NCBI GenBank assembly: GCA_014904985.1
Contig: MU129312.1
Location: forward strand, 8,467 to 30,001
DNA: 21,535 nt
Reading direction: 5' to 3'
Source of the DNA: Hydnum rufescens UP504
Lineage: Eukaryota; Basidiomycota; Agaricomycetes; Cantharellales; Hydnaceae
How positions within the stretch are numbered: position 1 is the stretch's first letter; every line of letters begins with the position of its first letter. The translations under genes and the position numbers were made by a program. The notes under the pieces were generated by a model. That model saw only the letters and a program-made list of their open reading frames with translations. It had not been told where the DNA came from and searched no databases. Shown here piece by piece: positions 1-10,794 of this stretch.

Positions 1-1479
1 AAGAGAGAAGATCAGTTTGCCGGTCTGGGTGAATGGCTTCGGCGGCGCATCACTAAAACAACGAAACGTCTAGCAGACGCTTCTCCCAAGCTCGAGGCTT
101 GTGGCCACCCCCCTGACTTCCTTCGTCAGCAGTTCACCCAGCAACGAACACATCAGAGTAGGCCCCTTACTCGTAAGTGTTCGTTAAACCTTCAGTGTAA
201 ATGCCCACGATGATGCGCTGCTGCTGGAATAGGCCAATCAAGAAATAGTGGTATCAAGGCGATCGAGAAGATCGTCACTTTGCGGGAGTCCGCATCGACT
301 ATCAAGGCTGCGATTGAAAAGCTTGAGAGCGAGCTGACAAAATACGTTCTGACAGATTCTATTGCCGCTAGCAGTACTCGCTTCGACGTATTGACAAGTA
401 TCGAAGCAAAAACCCGTGTTCTCAGTCGTCTTCACAGGGACATTGACTCTGCGACAAACCAGCTCAATCTTTACGACAAGACTTCTGCGGCCAGGTTGAA
501 CAAGATAAAAAGGGAGCCATTTTTCGCATTACAGATGAACATGCGTGCTGTCAAAGCACGCCTTTGTACCAAGCTTCGCGAGCGAAAGTTTGAGCTTGCT
601 AACCTTGAGCGTGCCTATCGTAGCAAGCAAATGGGTGCGTCTGTATTCACGATTGCATACCTCATAATCTTTATTGTGGAATTTAATTCAGATCAGAAAA
701 CCTGAGCACACATTGAAGATGCTATGCATCGTCGTGAACCTACAATTACTGTCCTCGCGAAGAAGTATAACGACATGCTGAAGCAAATGGTTCGATTACG
801 GGCAACCGACGCAGTGGCCACTAACGCAGTCCTCCCTCCTGCTATCATCCTGAAGACCCTTTTTAAGTTGGATGTGGATGACGACACATGGCACAATATC
901 GGTCTGGAAGATCTTGAGGAATTTGATGGGATCCTGCCTCCATGGCTAGGTGATGACACTGTCCGCGCCGGTATTCGTTTCGATCAGGAGGTCATGAATT
1001 GCGAGGGCGAGCTTCTACGCTGTCGCCTGGAGCATGAAGCCATGCGCGATTGGTTTCAGGAAGAGTATGAGGCTACGATCTTGGCCGAAAAATACACTCC
1101 AGGTGAGTGACTGCATATCGTTATTGCAATTAACTCTCAATGCTACTATCTTCTAGATACCGATCTTAAATACCACCTCCGGCTTCGTCTGCAGCGCCTA
1201 ACAAAGTTGGGTATGACATGGCAGCGAAAGTTGCGAGGCTTGGCCTCGGAGAGACCGTGGCCAGTCTGGGTCACGGCAATAACAAGCGTGACCCGCACAC
1301 AAGTTACCATTACGAACACTATTTCTCCAATCCACGATCCCAATCTTGATATTCAATCATCAGATGATGATGGCGAGACAGAACTCGAACCTGTGGCAAT
1401 CTGCGACGTGCATGTCATGGAGGAGATAGATAACCGCGCTCGAGAACAGGAGTGGGAATCAGGAGAAGGTGCCGCGTAA
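1..1479 (+). CDS. KDZ-family transposase, C-terminal part (5' end outside window)
   Basis: This is the C-terminal third of a KDZ (Kyakuja-Dileera-Zisupton) class transposase, a DNA-transposon enzyme common in basidiomycetes. My exons are 1-172, 233-634, 707-1102 and 1157-1479 (TAA), with GT-AG introns of 60, 72 and 54 nt that keep frame. I recognise the family from ordered segments: GEWLRRR followed by DFLRQQF near 30-150, a coiled-coil-like charged stretch at 270-630, RREPTI near 730, then FKLDVDDDTW and PPWLGDDTVRAGIR at 865-970, and TWQRKLRGL near 1215. The end is acidic (DDDGETELEP). An in-frame TGA at 703-705 lies next to the third exon. The acceptor at 705-706 skips it, but the acceptor at 690-691 would restore the family-like DQK and then hit the stop. 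The gene may therefore be alternatively spliced or dead. The catalytic part lies left of the window. The family call rests on recalled family sequence, not a search. Confidence 0.78.
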
Positions 1480-1620
1480 TGTGTCTGTTCTCTCGTTGCC
1501 TCAGCTTACCGCCTTACTTGCTGTATTGTCTCCTACCCCTACATTTCCAGCCTTGTCATCATCCTCCATCATCCTCATCCGTCATCATCATCCACCTCAT
1601 TGTCATTGTTCTCATTCTCG

Positions 1621-1960
1621 CATCGTCGTAGTCGTTCCCGTATCATCGTCGTCGTTCCCGCATTGTCGTCGTCGTTCCCGCATTGTCGTCGTCGTTCCCG
1701 CATTGTCGTCGTCGTTTCCGCATTGTCGTTATTGTTTCCGCATCGTCGTTGTCGCTCCCGCATTGTCGTTGTCATTCCCGCATCGTTGTCGTTTCCGCAT
1801 CGCTGTCGTTTCCGCATCGTTGTCGTTTCCGCATCATCGTCGTTTCCGCACCGTTGTCGTCGTTTCCGCATCGTTGTCGTCGTTTCCGCACCGTTGTCGT
1901 CGTTTCCGCATCGTTGTCGTCGTTTCCGCATCGTCATCGTCGTCATTCCTCGCGTCGTCA
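1621..1960. repeat. 17/20-bp minisatellite
   Basis: A tandem array with the core GTTTCCG or GTTCCCG followed by CATTGTCGTCGTC or CATCGTTGTCGTC. Full units are 20 bp. A run of about four 17-bp units, lacking one GTC-type triplet, sits near 1775-1845. Roughly 16 units are visible, fading at both ends into CGTCGT-rich sequence (about 1560-1620 and 1935-1980). All three plus-strand frames and one minus-strand frame stay open through the array, which produces long serine/arginine/histidine-rich reading frames that I regard as artefacts. It starts about 140 bp after the KDZ stop codon. Confidence 0.9.
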
Positions 1961-2503
1961 TCATTCTCGCATCATGGTCATAGTTCTCACATTGCCGTAC
2001 TTTTTCCATCGCCATACTTCTCGTGTCAAATTCCCGTGTCACGCACTTCTCATCCGTTGTTATAATTTCCATGTCGTAATCCACGCGACATCACAATCCC
2101 CTCACCACCCCCTTTCCTGTCAATACTTTGCCCTTCCCACATTCAGTTTAGACTAGCCTGCTTGAAATCTCATAAAGTTTTTGATTGGAGTGATTGCTGC
2201 ATATGGAGTTGGAAGAATACGGAAAAAGATACTGCTGGACTTAGAAAAAAAAAAGTCTATGACGGAGATAAAGGAAGCCGATGCCGGCACTTGTACAAAA
2301 AAGGAGTTGGATGATTGCCGGCAGGGATCCAAACTGAGAGCATGTTTCCATGGGGCCAGAGTCTAAAAAATTGTCTGGCAGGGCCCCATGAGACCTAATG
2401 GTGTAGGTGGGACCAGGGGCCCATGCCAGGTGCTGAGTACATGTGGGGCCACATGCACATAGGCCTATTAGACACACTATTTTACCAAGAAAACACTATC
2501 TAG
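1961..2503. other. Intergenic, no gene seen
   Basis: This stretch lies between the minisatellite and the end of NLR copy A. It is pyrimidine-rich to about 2150, followed by an A-run at 2245-2255. A perfect 9-bp inverted repeat (CATGGGGCC at 2349-2357, GGCCCCATG at 2382-2390) encloses a 24-nt loop. I see no family-like coding potential. The inverted repeat could be chance or the relic of a small element. Confidence 0.5.
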
Positions 2504-5483
2504 TTAGGTACCGAAATAGGGCTGCCTAAGGTGACCAGTAGGGCATTCTAATGTTGCAATGGCTTTGCCTGATGTGGCATCCCATAGTTGAATGGAACCA
2601 TCCTTGAAGGCTGAGGCCAGCCACAAGCCATCTGGTGAAAATCTGAGACTCTGGCTCTGATATGAATGGCCTTCTGGGGCTGCAATGGGCATGCCCAAGG
2701 TAGCATCCCACAGTTGGACAGAAGGACCAGCTGCAGCCAATAGCAGTCCATCAGGTGTAAATGCAACAGAGTTCACAGTGCCATGGCCCATTAGGATTGT
2801 AATGGTTGTGCCAGATGTGACATCCCATATTCGTATTGATTCATCAGTGGAACCAGATGCCAGTTGCATCCCATCCAGTGAAAATGCAATGGAATTAATC
2901 ACACCAGTGTGGCCTGTTAGGAGTGTAATGAGGGCACCAGATGTGCTGTCCAACAACCAGAGGGTCCAGGATGAATCATAAGAGCTTGCTAGTCTGGAGC
3001 CATCTGGTGAAAATGCAATGGAACAAACCCGACTAGTACTGCTTCTTAGTTTTGCAATAGGTGTGCCCAATGCAGCATCCCACAACCATATGGAGTCAGT
3101 GGAGCCTGATGCAAGTTGCAAGCCATCAGGCGAAAATGCAACAGAATTAACTGGGCCAGTATGACCTAGGTTTGCAATGCACACATATGATGTGGCATCC
3201 CACAACCATATGGTGTGGTCATTGGAGCCTGATGCCAATTGTAACCCATCTGGTGAAAAGGCAACACTCTGAACACTGCCCAAATGGCCTTCAAGCACTG
3301 CAATGGGGATGCCCGAAGTGGCATCCCACAACCGGACAGATAAGTCGGCGGAGCCCGATGCCAGTCGACAGCCATCAGGGGAAAATGCAACAGAATTAAC
3401 TGAGCCAACATGGCCTAGTAGAGCTGCAATGAAGAAACTGGATTTGACATCCCACAACACTATGGAATGGTCATCGGAGGCCGATGCCATTGTCAAGCCA
3501 TCTTTTGAACAGGCAATGGAGGAAATGGGCGAAAGTGGCCACGGAAAGTAGCCAGGATCTGCGGCCATTGAGAGTCCATCCCTTGGAGCACACGGATAGA
3601 ACCACTTGTCTCTTTGAAATATACTTTGTACAATGCAGTGTCATGGGGAGTAAATGGGAATGCTGACTGATACAGCTGCAGTGCGCTCATTCTTATCACT
3701 TGGGCATGGGCAAGAACGAACCGGTGTGCATCGGCCAGAATAGTAATCAGAGTCGATTCGGATTTCGAGCATATCTGGCACCACCAAAGTTAATAGTTGT
3801 TCCAACAATCAACAGTAGATACACATACCACCCAGCGGCGTGCCTCCTGAATGGTTTGTCCAACAGTGTGCATACTGCCAAGCAGGCTCATTGCCTCGAT
3901 CCACCACAAAAGCGACCGCATCGCAAATTCCTCCAGCGCCCCCATCACCTTCTCATCTCCAACCTCGACATGCGACATATGCGACCCCCAAAACTGACAT
4001 GCATATTGTGCCTCCGGAGGCAATGCATTTCTCACTTTCGCTTCAAATCCATCAACCTCACGATTCAACAGTGATGCATCTTTGATCCCGGCTACATCTC
4101 GTTTGAGGTACGTACCCATAAGGCGGAAACATCGCAGAGTATGCTGCTGCTCTTGCTCTGGGACTGTGACAATCAAGAACCCCGACACGGTACATCGCGA
4201 AGGGCTGGTGATGAAGTCAGCAAACGAAGGATGATAGATACGAGGCGCATCATTTTCGTCATATGGTGGGATTATGACAGATTGAAGATGGCGTAAAACG
4301 TTATTCACCACCTCCATGTCCTTCTCCACAAACTTCGCCAAGGAACGAAGTGGGAGTGGCTGGCGCAGCAGAACAATACTACCAACAACAATCTGGAAAC
4401 GATTCTGAACAAGGCGAGGATTCGAATCTGACAACGACTTGCGGAGCAGCCTCGTGTAAAGGCGGTCCAGCTGCTTGTATGGTGTTGCTTCTGACAGATC
4501 TCCTCCTTCGAGGGAGTGAGTGCCAAGAATAAGGGCCAGATGCTCGCGGGGAGCCAGCGCACGATCGTCACCAATGAATCGGATACATGTGGCAGCGAAA
4601 ATGAACAGCTTTCCTGACCTCTCCACTAGGGCGTGCTTCTCGGCTTCCGTCGTCCAATCCGTAGGCATGGAAAGACCCAGTCTGTGAGGAATTTTTGCCA
4701 ACTCTGTTCGAACATAAAGCTCGATATCCTGCTGGATAACCGATGCTTCGACGTTATGAAGAATTGTCTTCTTGTGATTCTCGAACTGATTGAATACTGA
4801 TGAGATGTGGAATTCTGGCCGACTGGTGATGAATATGCGAAGGAATGGTATTCGAGTTCCGTGGGAGAAGAGAAGTCGTAGAATGTCTGTTGCACCTCGT
4901 TCCTTGCATTCGTCGAGGGCGTCGAGGATGATAACTGTGGGATGGTGGTGGTTCCGACTGATTCTGAGAAGCGGGTTTACAATTAAACCCTCCAGCTGAC
5001 GCAATAGACCTCTCTCCTCGATTCCTTCTTCATTTTCGAGGGCCTCGGCGATAACAGACTTGAATTGATTGTCAGACTGCGCGAGTTGGAAGGCAAGCGT
5101 AGGAAACACAGTATGTGGATCGCGTAAAGCCCGGGAACCTCGGGAAAAGAAGAAGGTTGCTCCTAGCACACCCTTCTCCTCCGCTCGCTCAGCGACCGTC
5201 ATAGCAATGGTTGACTTGCCAATACCAGCAAGCCCATTGAGCCAATACACAGGGTGTACATTGCCATCAGTGAGCGCCAACCAGGACATAATATCCGCCA
5301 AAATATCAACTCGGGTGCCCTCGAGACACGACGACGGTGCATCCTTGCGAGAGGAGTTATACTCCGCGTGGCGGGCACAAACGGCCATCAAACGTGTGAT
5401 ACCAGTGGATCCTTGAGCGTCTGGAGCAGTATAAAAGATGGGTAAGCATTTAAAAGGCAAAGTCTTGAAGCGAAGCTCTCACA
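2504..5483 (-). CDS. NLR copy A: NACHT-WD40 STAND protein, one apparent frameshift
   Basis: A NOD-like (STAND) NTPase-repeat protein of the kind linked to non-self recognition and heterokaryon incompatibility in fungi. The main exon 5420-3829 holds the NACHT module: Walker A GLAGIGKST at about 5209-5240, Walker B TVIILDALDEC at about 4908-4940, ITSRPE at about 4813-4833, and HPSFADFI, a motif usual in these proteins. A 54-nt intron (3775-3828) leads to a helical linker and then about eight WD40 repeats with SVAFSPDG...LASGS...LWDATSG cores. Upstream, a possible exon ending at 5483 (donor 5481-5482, acceptor 5421-5422) joins in phase only in a glycine-rich frame; its start is not resolved. Between 3528 and 3541 the sequence is one base shorter than copy B, putting the linker and propeller in different frames. 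The gene stops at 2504, after the eighth repeat, where copy B has further repeats. Confidence 0.85.
2560..3530 (-). repeat. WD40-encoding DNA repeats of copy A
   Basis: About eight units of roughly 120-126 bp are still recognisable at nucleotide level. Each plus-strand unit carries variants of CCATCTGGTGAAAATGCAA and GATGTGGCATCCCACA, the complements of the codons for FSPDG and WDATS. Repeats this similar in DNA can misalign and recombine, which would fit the different repeat content of the two NLR copies. Confidence 0.85.
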
Positions 5484-6747
5484 GTTGAGATTGATGGCAA
5501 CGTTCCCTCCATCGCCACCGACGCCGACACCTTCTCCAACCCCGTCTCCCCCTTTACCAGTACCTTTAACACACGAATAAGCACAGTAAAAGGGGAATCG
5601 AAGGGAAACCTACTTATAGAGAATTGGTACGGTTGCATGGTAGAGAACACCGGTGGCAGCCAAGGGGTGATACCTCAAGATCGATTTGAACAAATGTAGT
5701 GGATGGGCCTAATTTAGAGTAATCAATCAGGATCGCGCGCTCTAATCGGCAGCAACACCAACCTGGAGTGGGGGACGAGGAAGTGATTAGATAATCGCGG
5801 CAAGTTGCACCTTCTCCCAAAGATTTCTCGCAGTGCCCAGGTGTACCAAATAATCCCAATATTTGTACGATTCGGGTTTTAAATGAATCGAGTATCTCAC
5901 TATCTCCCTCTCTCGAATGGCCGTTGAACAGGTGTGAATCCTCCCTATCCCTGGAAGAATGAGTGGAACCAAATCCAACCAATTGATGCTATCTCGCGTT
6001 CTCGACAACCTTGTCCATTAGATCGAAAAATTTCCCTCTCCAAATCTCTCCAACTTTGCCCATTCTGTGTGCAGGATGAGAGTGTTTGCGTAAACCTGTG
6101 CTTCCATCATTGCACGTCCCACTCATTCTTTCCCGCCAAGGCGAGCAAATCCGTCCGATGTTGAAATTGACCTTCCAATCGGCGTCATTTTCCCGCGAAC
6201 GATGCCACTCTTCAGCGATGTACATACATTGGATCCTGATCGCCGGTGCAGAATGTTATATCGTGTGGCGACCATCAACTCTTCGGCAGCGCACTCAAAC
6301 TTATCATCTCCATCGAGAAAAATGGTGGTAACCGCTGGTGCTCGATGCTCCGAGGCAGGAAATGGCCCAAGGTTTCTCACCGGACCGGTGAAGGCGAGCG
6401 TCTGTGGCGAGTAGTCACGCAGAGGAAACACATGGCGTGCCAGCGGGCATACGTGCGTCGTCAAGCCAAAAGGATGATCGAGGAAGCCACGATTCAGCGG
6501 GGTGTTGGGTCTCGCTCCAAATGCTCTATCGATGGAAAAAAGGATTCCTAGCCTGCCGCGAAGACGATAAGGTGAATTCCTGTATCCCGTGTCCCATGTT
6601 CGTAATCCACGCGATTGTCGTCGGGGCGGAGCGCCATGATCCGCCTGTCATCAAAATTGCACCTTCTTGCGTTCGATTGCCACCCGTCGTAGAACGATAG
6701 ACAAGACGGCCAATGTGGGTGATTTCTTCGCTGACACCCAAGCCACT
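5484..6747. other. Divergent interval between NLR copy A and the Itc1-like gene; no gene assigned
   Basis: The interval must hold the 5' exons and promoter of NLR copy A (leftward) and of the Itc1-like gene (rightward). Open frames of 60-115 codons occur on both strands, for example 6464-6123 and 6861-6526 on minus and 6246-6551 on plus, but none resembles a family I know. A possible 50-nt intron on the minus strand lies at 5564-5613, with a GTAGGT donor and TTAAAG acceptor. I looked here for the N-terminal WAC domain expected of an Itc1/Acf1 protein and did not find its Thr-Gly-Glu-Ile-Phe core or following Phe-Tyr. The real boundary between the two genes is unresolved. Confidence 0.4.
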
Positions 6748-9474
6748 GGATCCTCCAATGGAGGTCAAAGTGAATGCGATGAGGTGTGTTGGCAATATAC
6801 CTTTCCTAAGGCTTTCACCAGTCGCGCTGATAATAGAACCCCAGCCGTGATCGACATTCATTCAGCAAGTCCATTCTACGACGTTTTATTCGTGACTGTG
6901 TGGATCGAGATCCTGCCGTTGCCTCCCCTTGGACCGTGAAACGTACCATCGCCGAACAATATGGTGTCTCGACCGAGGTGACAGAGGAAATTCACCGTGC
7001 AATCGACGGAGCAAGCAAGGCGAGAAAGAGAAACGCAAGAAGGTTTGGGAAGACAAGCATGAAGCTGAGGGTGGGCCAGCAGCGAAGCGACGGAAAAAAG
7101 ACGGACAAGGTTAGTGTCTTGTTGTTCCTTACTGTCTCTTTTATGCTTCTCCTGGGCGTGTAGATTCTCCCGCTGGATCAGGTCCTGTAGTGGACAAACC
7201 CAAGCCCAAGGGCCCCATTAAATATCCGATAGACGATTTGGATGTCATGATTACCGATCGAGAGCGCAAGGGCGGGAAACAGACCCTTTGGCCCCCTCTC
7301 GAGCGGGACGTGCCGTTCGGTTCCGATTTTGAATCCTCCCTTATGTCCTGGTGCTTTATGCAATCTTTTGGGTATGCTCTTTATTCTATTGTTATGCAGG
7401 AATGTACCTCATTTCTGGCGCCCATAGAGCTGTGCTTAAAATTTCTTCATTCACTTTGGACGAGTATGAATGTGCAATACGGCACTCTCTTCCAGATGTT
7501 CCATGTACGCTCATCGCCGAGGTCAACTCGTGTTTGATGTCTGTGGCGAAAGAGCGTTCGCCTGTCAAGATGATCGCCTTGGACTCGCTGAATTTCTACG
7601 ATGTAGTGGATCCGCCAGGAGAGGTCCCCCTGGCAGAATTGCAGAAGGCAGCGAAAGCCCTTGGTGATAAGCGGAGTTCTGGATGGGACAGTCCAGCGGC
7701 TAGGGAGAACGGGAGGGTAGGATGGGAAGATGGTTTGGCGATATTCATACGAGATGTGGGTGCTCGGGATTACCTTCATTGACTATCTCTATTTGTATAC
7801 TTACTTGTCCTTTTGTCCGCAGCATGCGACTATGCAGACATTGCCGAACCTTCGAAGAATTCTGAGATCATTACTGTTCGCTCCTGTTACGGGAGCATCA
7901 ACGGAATCATCTTCATCCTCAACATCGCCTGCTCCCGCTACTTCATACCAACGCTCAACGCCTGCCGAGCGCTATCCAGTTTTGTTGCATGAAGACAAGA
8001 TTGGGATTATTACCTTCCTCTGCGAGATCTGCATGGCGGCACGGATAGTGCGAGGACATATAGAGTGGGCCGATCCGTCTCTGACGGAATTGCGGAAAGA
8101 GAAGATCGAGGTCAATCGAGAGAAGAAGAGATTGTGAGTGATTTTACTCACACTTTCATCTTTGCTGGCCCGCCATAGTGATGAATCATTGCTCCTTGGA
8201 CCATATTTCTAGGATTGAAGAGATCGGGCAGCTAGACGCAAAAATCGAGCCCGGGGCCGATGTGCCGGAGACGAATGGAGCAGCCTCGTCTCCGGCCCCC
8301 GCTGCGAGCGATATAGAGTCCGAGGCAAAGCAGAATGACGATCAGTCAGATATTACTGACGATATGCCCGTTACGAGACGGCGGGCCTCGTCCGGACGTC
8401 GTGCATTGGCAAAGCAACAGGGGCCACTCGCTAAAGTTGCTGGCCACGGCAAGGAGCGGGCCCAGGCACGTCTGAAGGCTGCTGAAGTCAAGAATGCGCT
8501 GGCGGAGCGACGACGACTAGACGAAGAGCTGAACAAGGTTGAGCGACGACTCGAAGCCATCGAGCGTGAGTTCCGACAGCTATTTGGGGTCGGGCGTACA
8601 CGACCCCTAGGTAAGGATCGGTTTTTCAACCGTGTATGGTGGCTGGATGGGATGGGGACTGGCATGTTAGTCGCGCCTGGGGGCGGGGTGACCTATGGCA
8701 CCGGGCGCCTGTTCTTCCAGGGTCCCAGCGAGTTTGACATGTTGATCTTGGAAGGGCGCGGAGAGGGTGTGGTGCGAGGTCGACAAGATGATGAGGATGG
8801 CCCAGATGGAACACTCGAGCCCGGCGCGTGGGGATACTATGCAGACCCTCAGCATGTGGAGGAGCTCCTAGCATGGCTGAATGTGAAGGGACATCGAGAG
8901 CTAGCGCTCAAGAATGTTTTGAACAAGTGGCTTGATCACATTCTTGCTGGGATGAGAAAGCGACTTTCTGTAAGTGACAACTTTCGCCTTTGATTGGTTT
9001 CGAAAACACGTGGGAGACATTGCTGAGAGTGCATTACGGGTGTAGGATCTCTCATCTCGGCCGGAGCGTCGTAGCACACGGGGAAGGGTGTCGAGTGCAG
9101 CTGCGGCCAATGATGTATCCCGTGAACCTTACATGCAGTGGACGAATCGTTCGAACTCAACCCGTCTTCTTCCAAATGATTGGTGCCGACGTGGTGCTTT
9201 CTCTGGGCTCAATTCGTTCGCCCTCGCCATCCATCCCGCACGCGGCCCTGTTTTCCGCGCCTTTTCTTGTATTGGGCCAAGCGCCAAACTACCCTCTCTG
9301 CCAGCACGTGCTGCCTCTCATATTTCCATAAACCCGTTCTGTTCATTCACCTCAGCACACACGCTCGCAATTCTATTACTTAAAAATGTGGCGACCAGTC
9401 TCTTTCCTCTCTGCCCCCTCGTTGGCTCATATCATATGTATGTATTGACGCATAAACTCATTAATCATACATAG
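6748..9474 (+). CDS. Itc1/Acf1-like ISWI-complex subunit with DDT and WHIM motifs (5' end unresolved)
   Basis: This looks like the accessory subunit of an ISWI nucleosome remodeller. My exons after the unsettled start are 6837-7109, 7164-7371, 7428-7755, 7823-8133, 8213-8969 and 9046 onward, with in-phase introns of 54, 56, 67, 79 and 76 nt. Visible parts in order: KSILRRFIRDCVDRD with SPWTVK (about 6867-6945), a basic KRKKVWEDK and KRRKKDG stretch that may be a nuclear signal, a DDT domain with DVPFG and SSFTLDEYE (about 7310-7500), a WHIM1-like segment ending LRKEKIEVNREKKRL (about 8000-8133), a coiled coil (8460-8570), and WHIM2 with LGKDRFFNRVWWLDGMG and YGTGRLFFQGP (8610-8730). Three one-base frame breaks seem needed near 6757, 6840 and 7015. 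The C-terminus after YMQWTNR is uncertain: the open frame runs to 9474, but a shift would end it at 9179. The N-terminal WAC domain was not found. Confidence 0.75.
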
Positions 9475-10129
9475 TAAGACAAGGACCCATGTGGATCGGC
9501 TGTGATCCTGTGGAGAATGTGTGCGCCCTATGGCATGTAGAATTGAATGTACTGTACGTTTTTGCCTGAACATTACATAATTATATGGATTTTGGGCTCA
9601 GGGGCTTGTCTCGCGCTCGTGAGTCGCCGTCAGTGTCAATGTGCCCTCTGAATTCGATCCCTACTGGCTAGATATGGAGATTTGAGGAATGTTTTCTCTC
9701 GGGTTATATATCACCTAAGGGGCCTCCTAATCCCTATTGCATACGTATGTTTGTAAAAGTGACCGGAAGGCATTCTCGGAGAGCGAGTCAGAAAAAGGAT
9801 GTGCAAAGGGAATGAAGGGGCCAAAGAGGAAATAAGGTATGCAATGGTGCGATGTTGAAAAAAACGTGGAGATAAGAATCCAGGATTGGTGTGGGGTTAC
9901 AGGCTTAGGTCATGGGCGGGCGAATGTATCCATTCTGAACCGCCAGAACTCAAAAGTAGACATCTGCGCAAGCCCCCCGAGCGCGATTCCGGCCGCCTAA
10001 AAAAAAATTGGCTGGGTCAGTGCCATTGGGATCCCGTGAGCTCGAGCAAGTTCCTGGCCATCTGGTCGTCTAGTTAGCAACTTGTCACTAAACATTACAA
10101 TTACAACGGTGCGTGCTTTACATGAATAA
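9475..10129. other. Intergenic, no gene seen
   Basis: Sequence between the Itc1-like gene and the foldback element. It is AT-richer around 9540-9600, with a 10-bp palindrome CATACGTATG near 9741 and an A-run at 10000-10009. A TTCGATCC motif near 9654 recalls a tRNA B box, but I cannot fold a tRNA around it. No family-like reading frame was found. Confidence 0.5.
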
Positions 10130-10453
10130 TTTATTGCAACTTGCAAAACCGAAGGCGCCGGATGAAAAACACAAAATTTTGCATCAAAAAGTATTTGGGC
10201 GATTACTCCTCCAATTCCTGGCGGTTTGGCTTGCTATCAAGTGAGACGGACTCGCCTTGATCGTCCGCAAGTGCTTGTACCCTTTGCGTAATAAAATTCA
10301 AAGATTTGAGATTTGAGGTTTTCCCCAATTTTATTTCCTTCATAGCTCTTGAACTACTGTAAATTGAGGAAAATAAACTATATCCCCTGAGAGCTGCTAT
10401 GTCCCTCTAGGTGTTCCAAAAAAAATCAGGGCAATTGGAGCAAATTTCAGAAT
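10130..10453 (+). repeat. Left arm of foldback element
   Basis: Inverted match to 10795-11117. Its minus strand has an open frame (about 10400 down to 10203) that reads ...KEIKLGKTSNLKSLNF... and ends QELEE-stop, the same protein as in the right arm with three differences. The inner 60 bp or so (10400-10453) is clearly more diverged than the outer part. Confidence 0.85.
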
Positions 10454-10794
10454 TCTGATGGTGTACCATTCGGCACGGAATTTAGGACCATAGCATGGCC
10501 AGTGAAGCCATGAAACTTCCTGTACACTGAACCTATCACTATTACATCACTTTGAATGTAATTCCTGGATGATCTTTGCCTGGCAGCTCAGTGAGGCATC
10601 CAAAGAGCCCATACCTGCAGAAGGGAAAAATTAATGGCTATCTCAAAGCCAACCAATGCATGTTTCTGCCTAGCCACCAAGCATATATGCATCCTCCAGT
10701 TCATGGACTTCATTGTCCATCACAGCATCAACACTAGAAGCCCAAACAAGGCAGATGCTTTGGCTATTTGTGTTGTATCCCTCGGAAACCTACA

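Noticed and set aside
1621..1960. CRISPR-like array
   Set aside because: The units are contiguous with no unique spacers, and the genome is eukaryotic; it is a minisatellite.
1469..2156. Long reading frames rich in Ser, Arg and His (plus) or Met, Arg, Asn, Asp (minus)
   Set aside because: They arise from the minisatellite, which lacks stops in several frames at once; no start context, domain or intron pattern supports them.
2349..2390. 9-bp inverted repeat as a terminator hairpin
   Set aside because: Intrinsic terminators do not apply to polymerase II genes, and there is no adjoining T-run; it is left as an unexplained small palindrome.
2685..5445. Plus-strand open frames over NLR copy A
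   Set aside because: They are antisense to the WD40 and NACHT codons, and the strong domain motifs are all on the minus strand.
9580..9680. tRNA-like B box (TTCGATCC)
   Set aside because: No acceptor stem or A box at a fitting distance; the cloverleaf does not form.
9886..10077. 63-codon plus-strand frame
   Set aside because: Short, no motif, crosses an A-run, and not supported by intron or start context.
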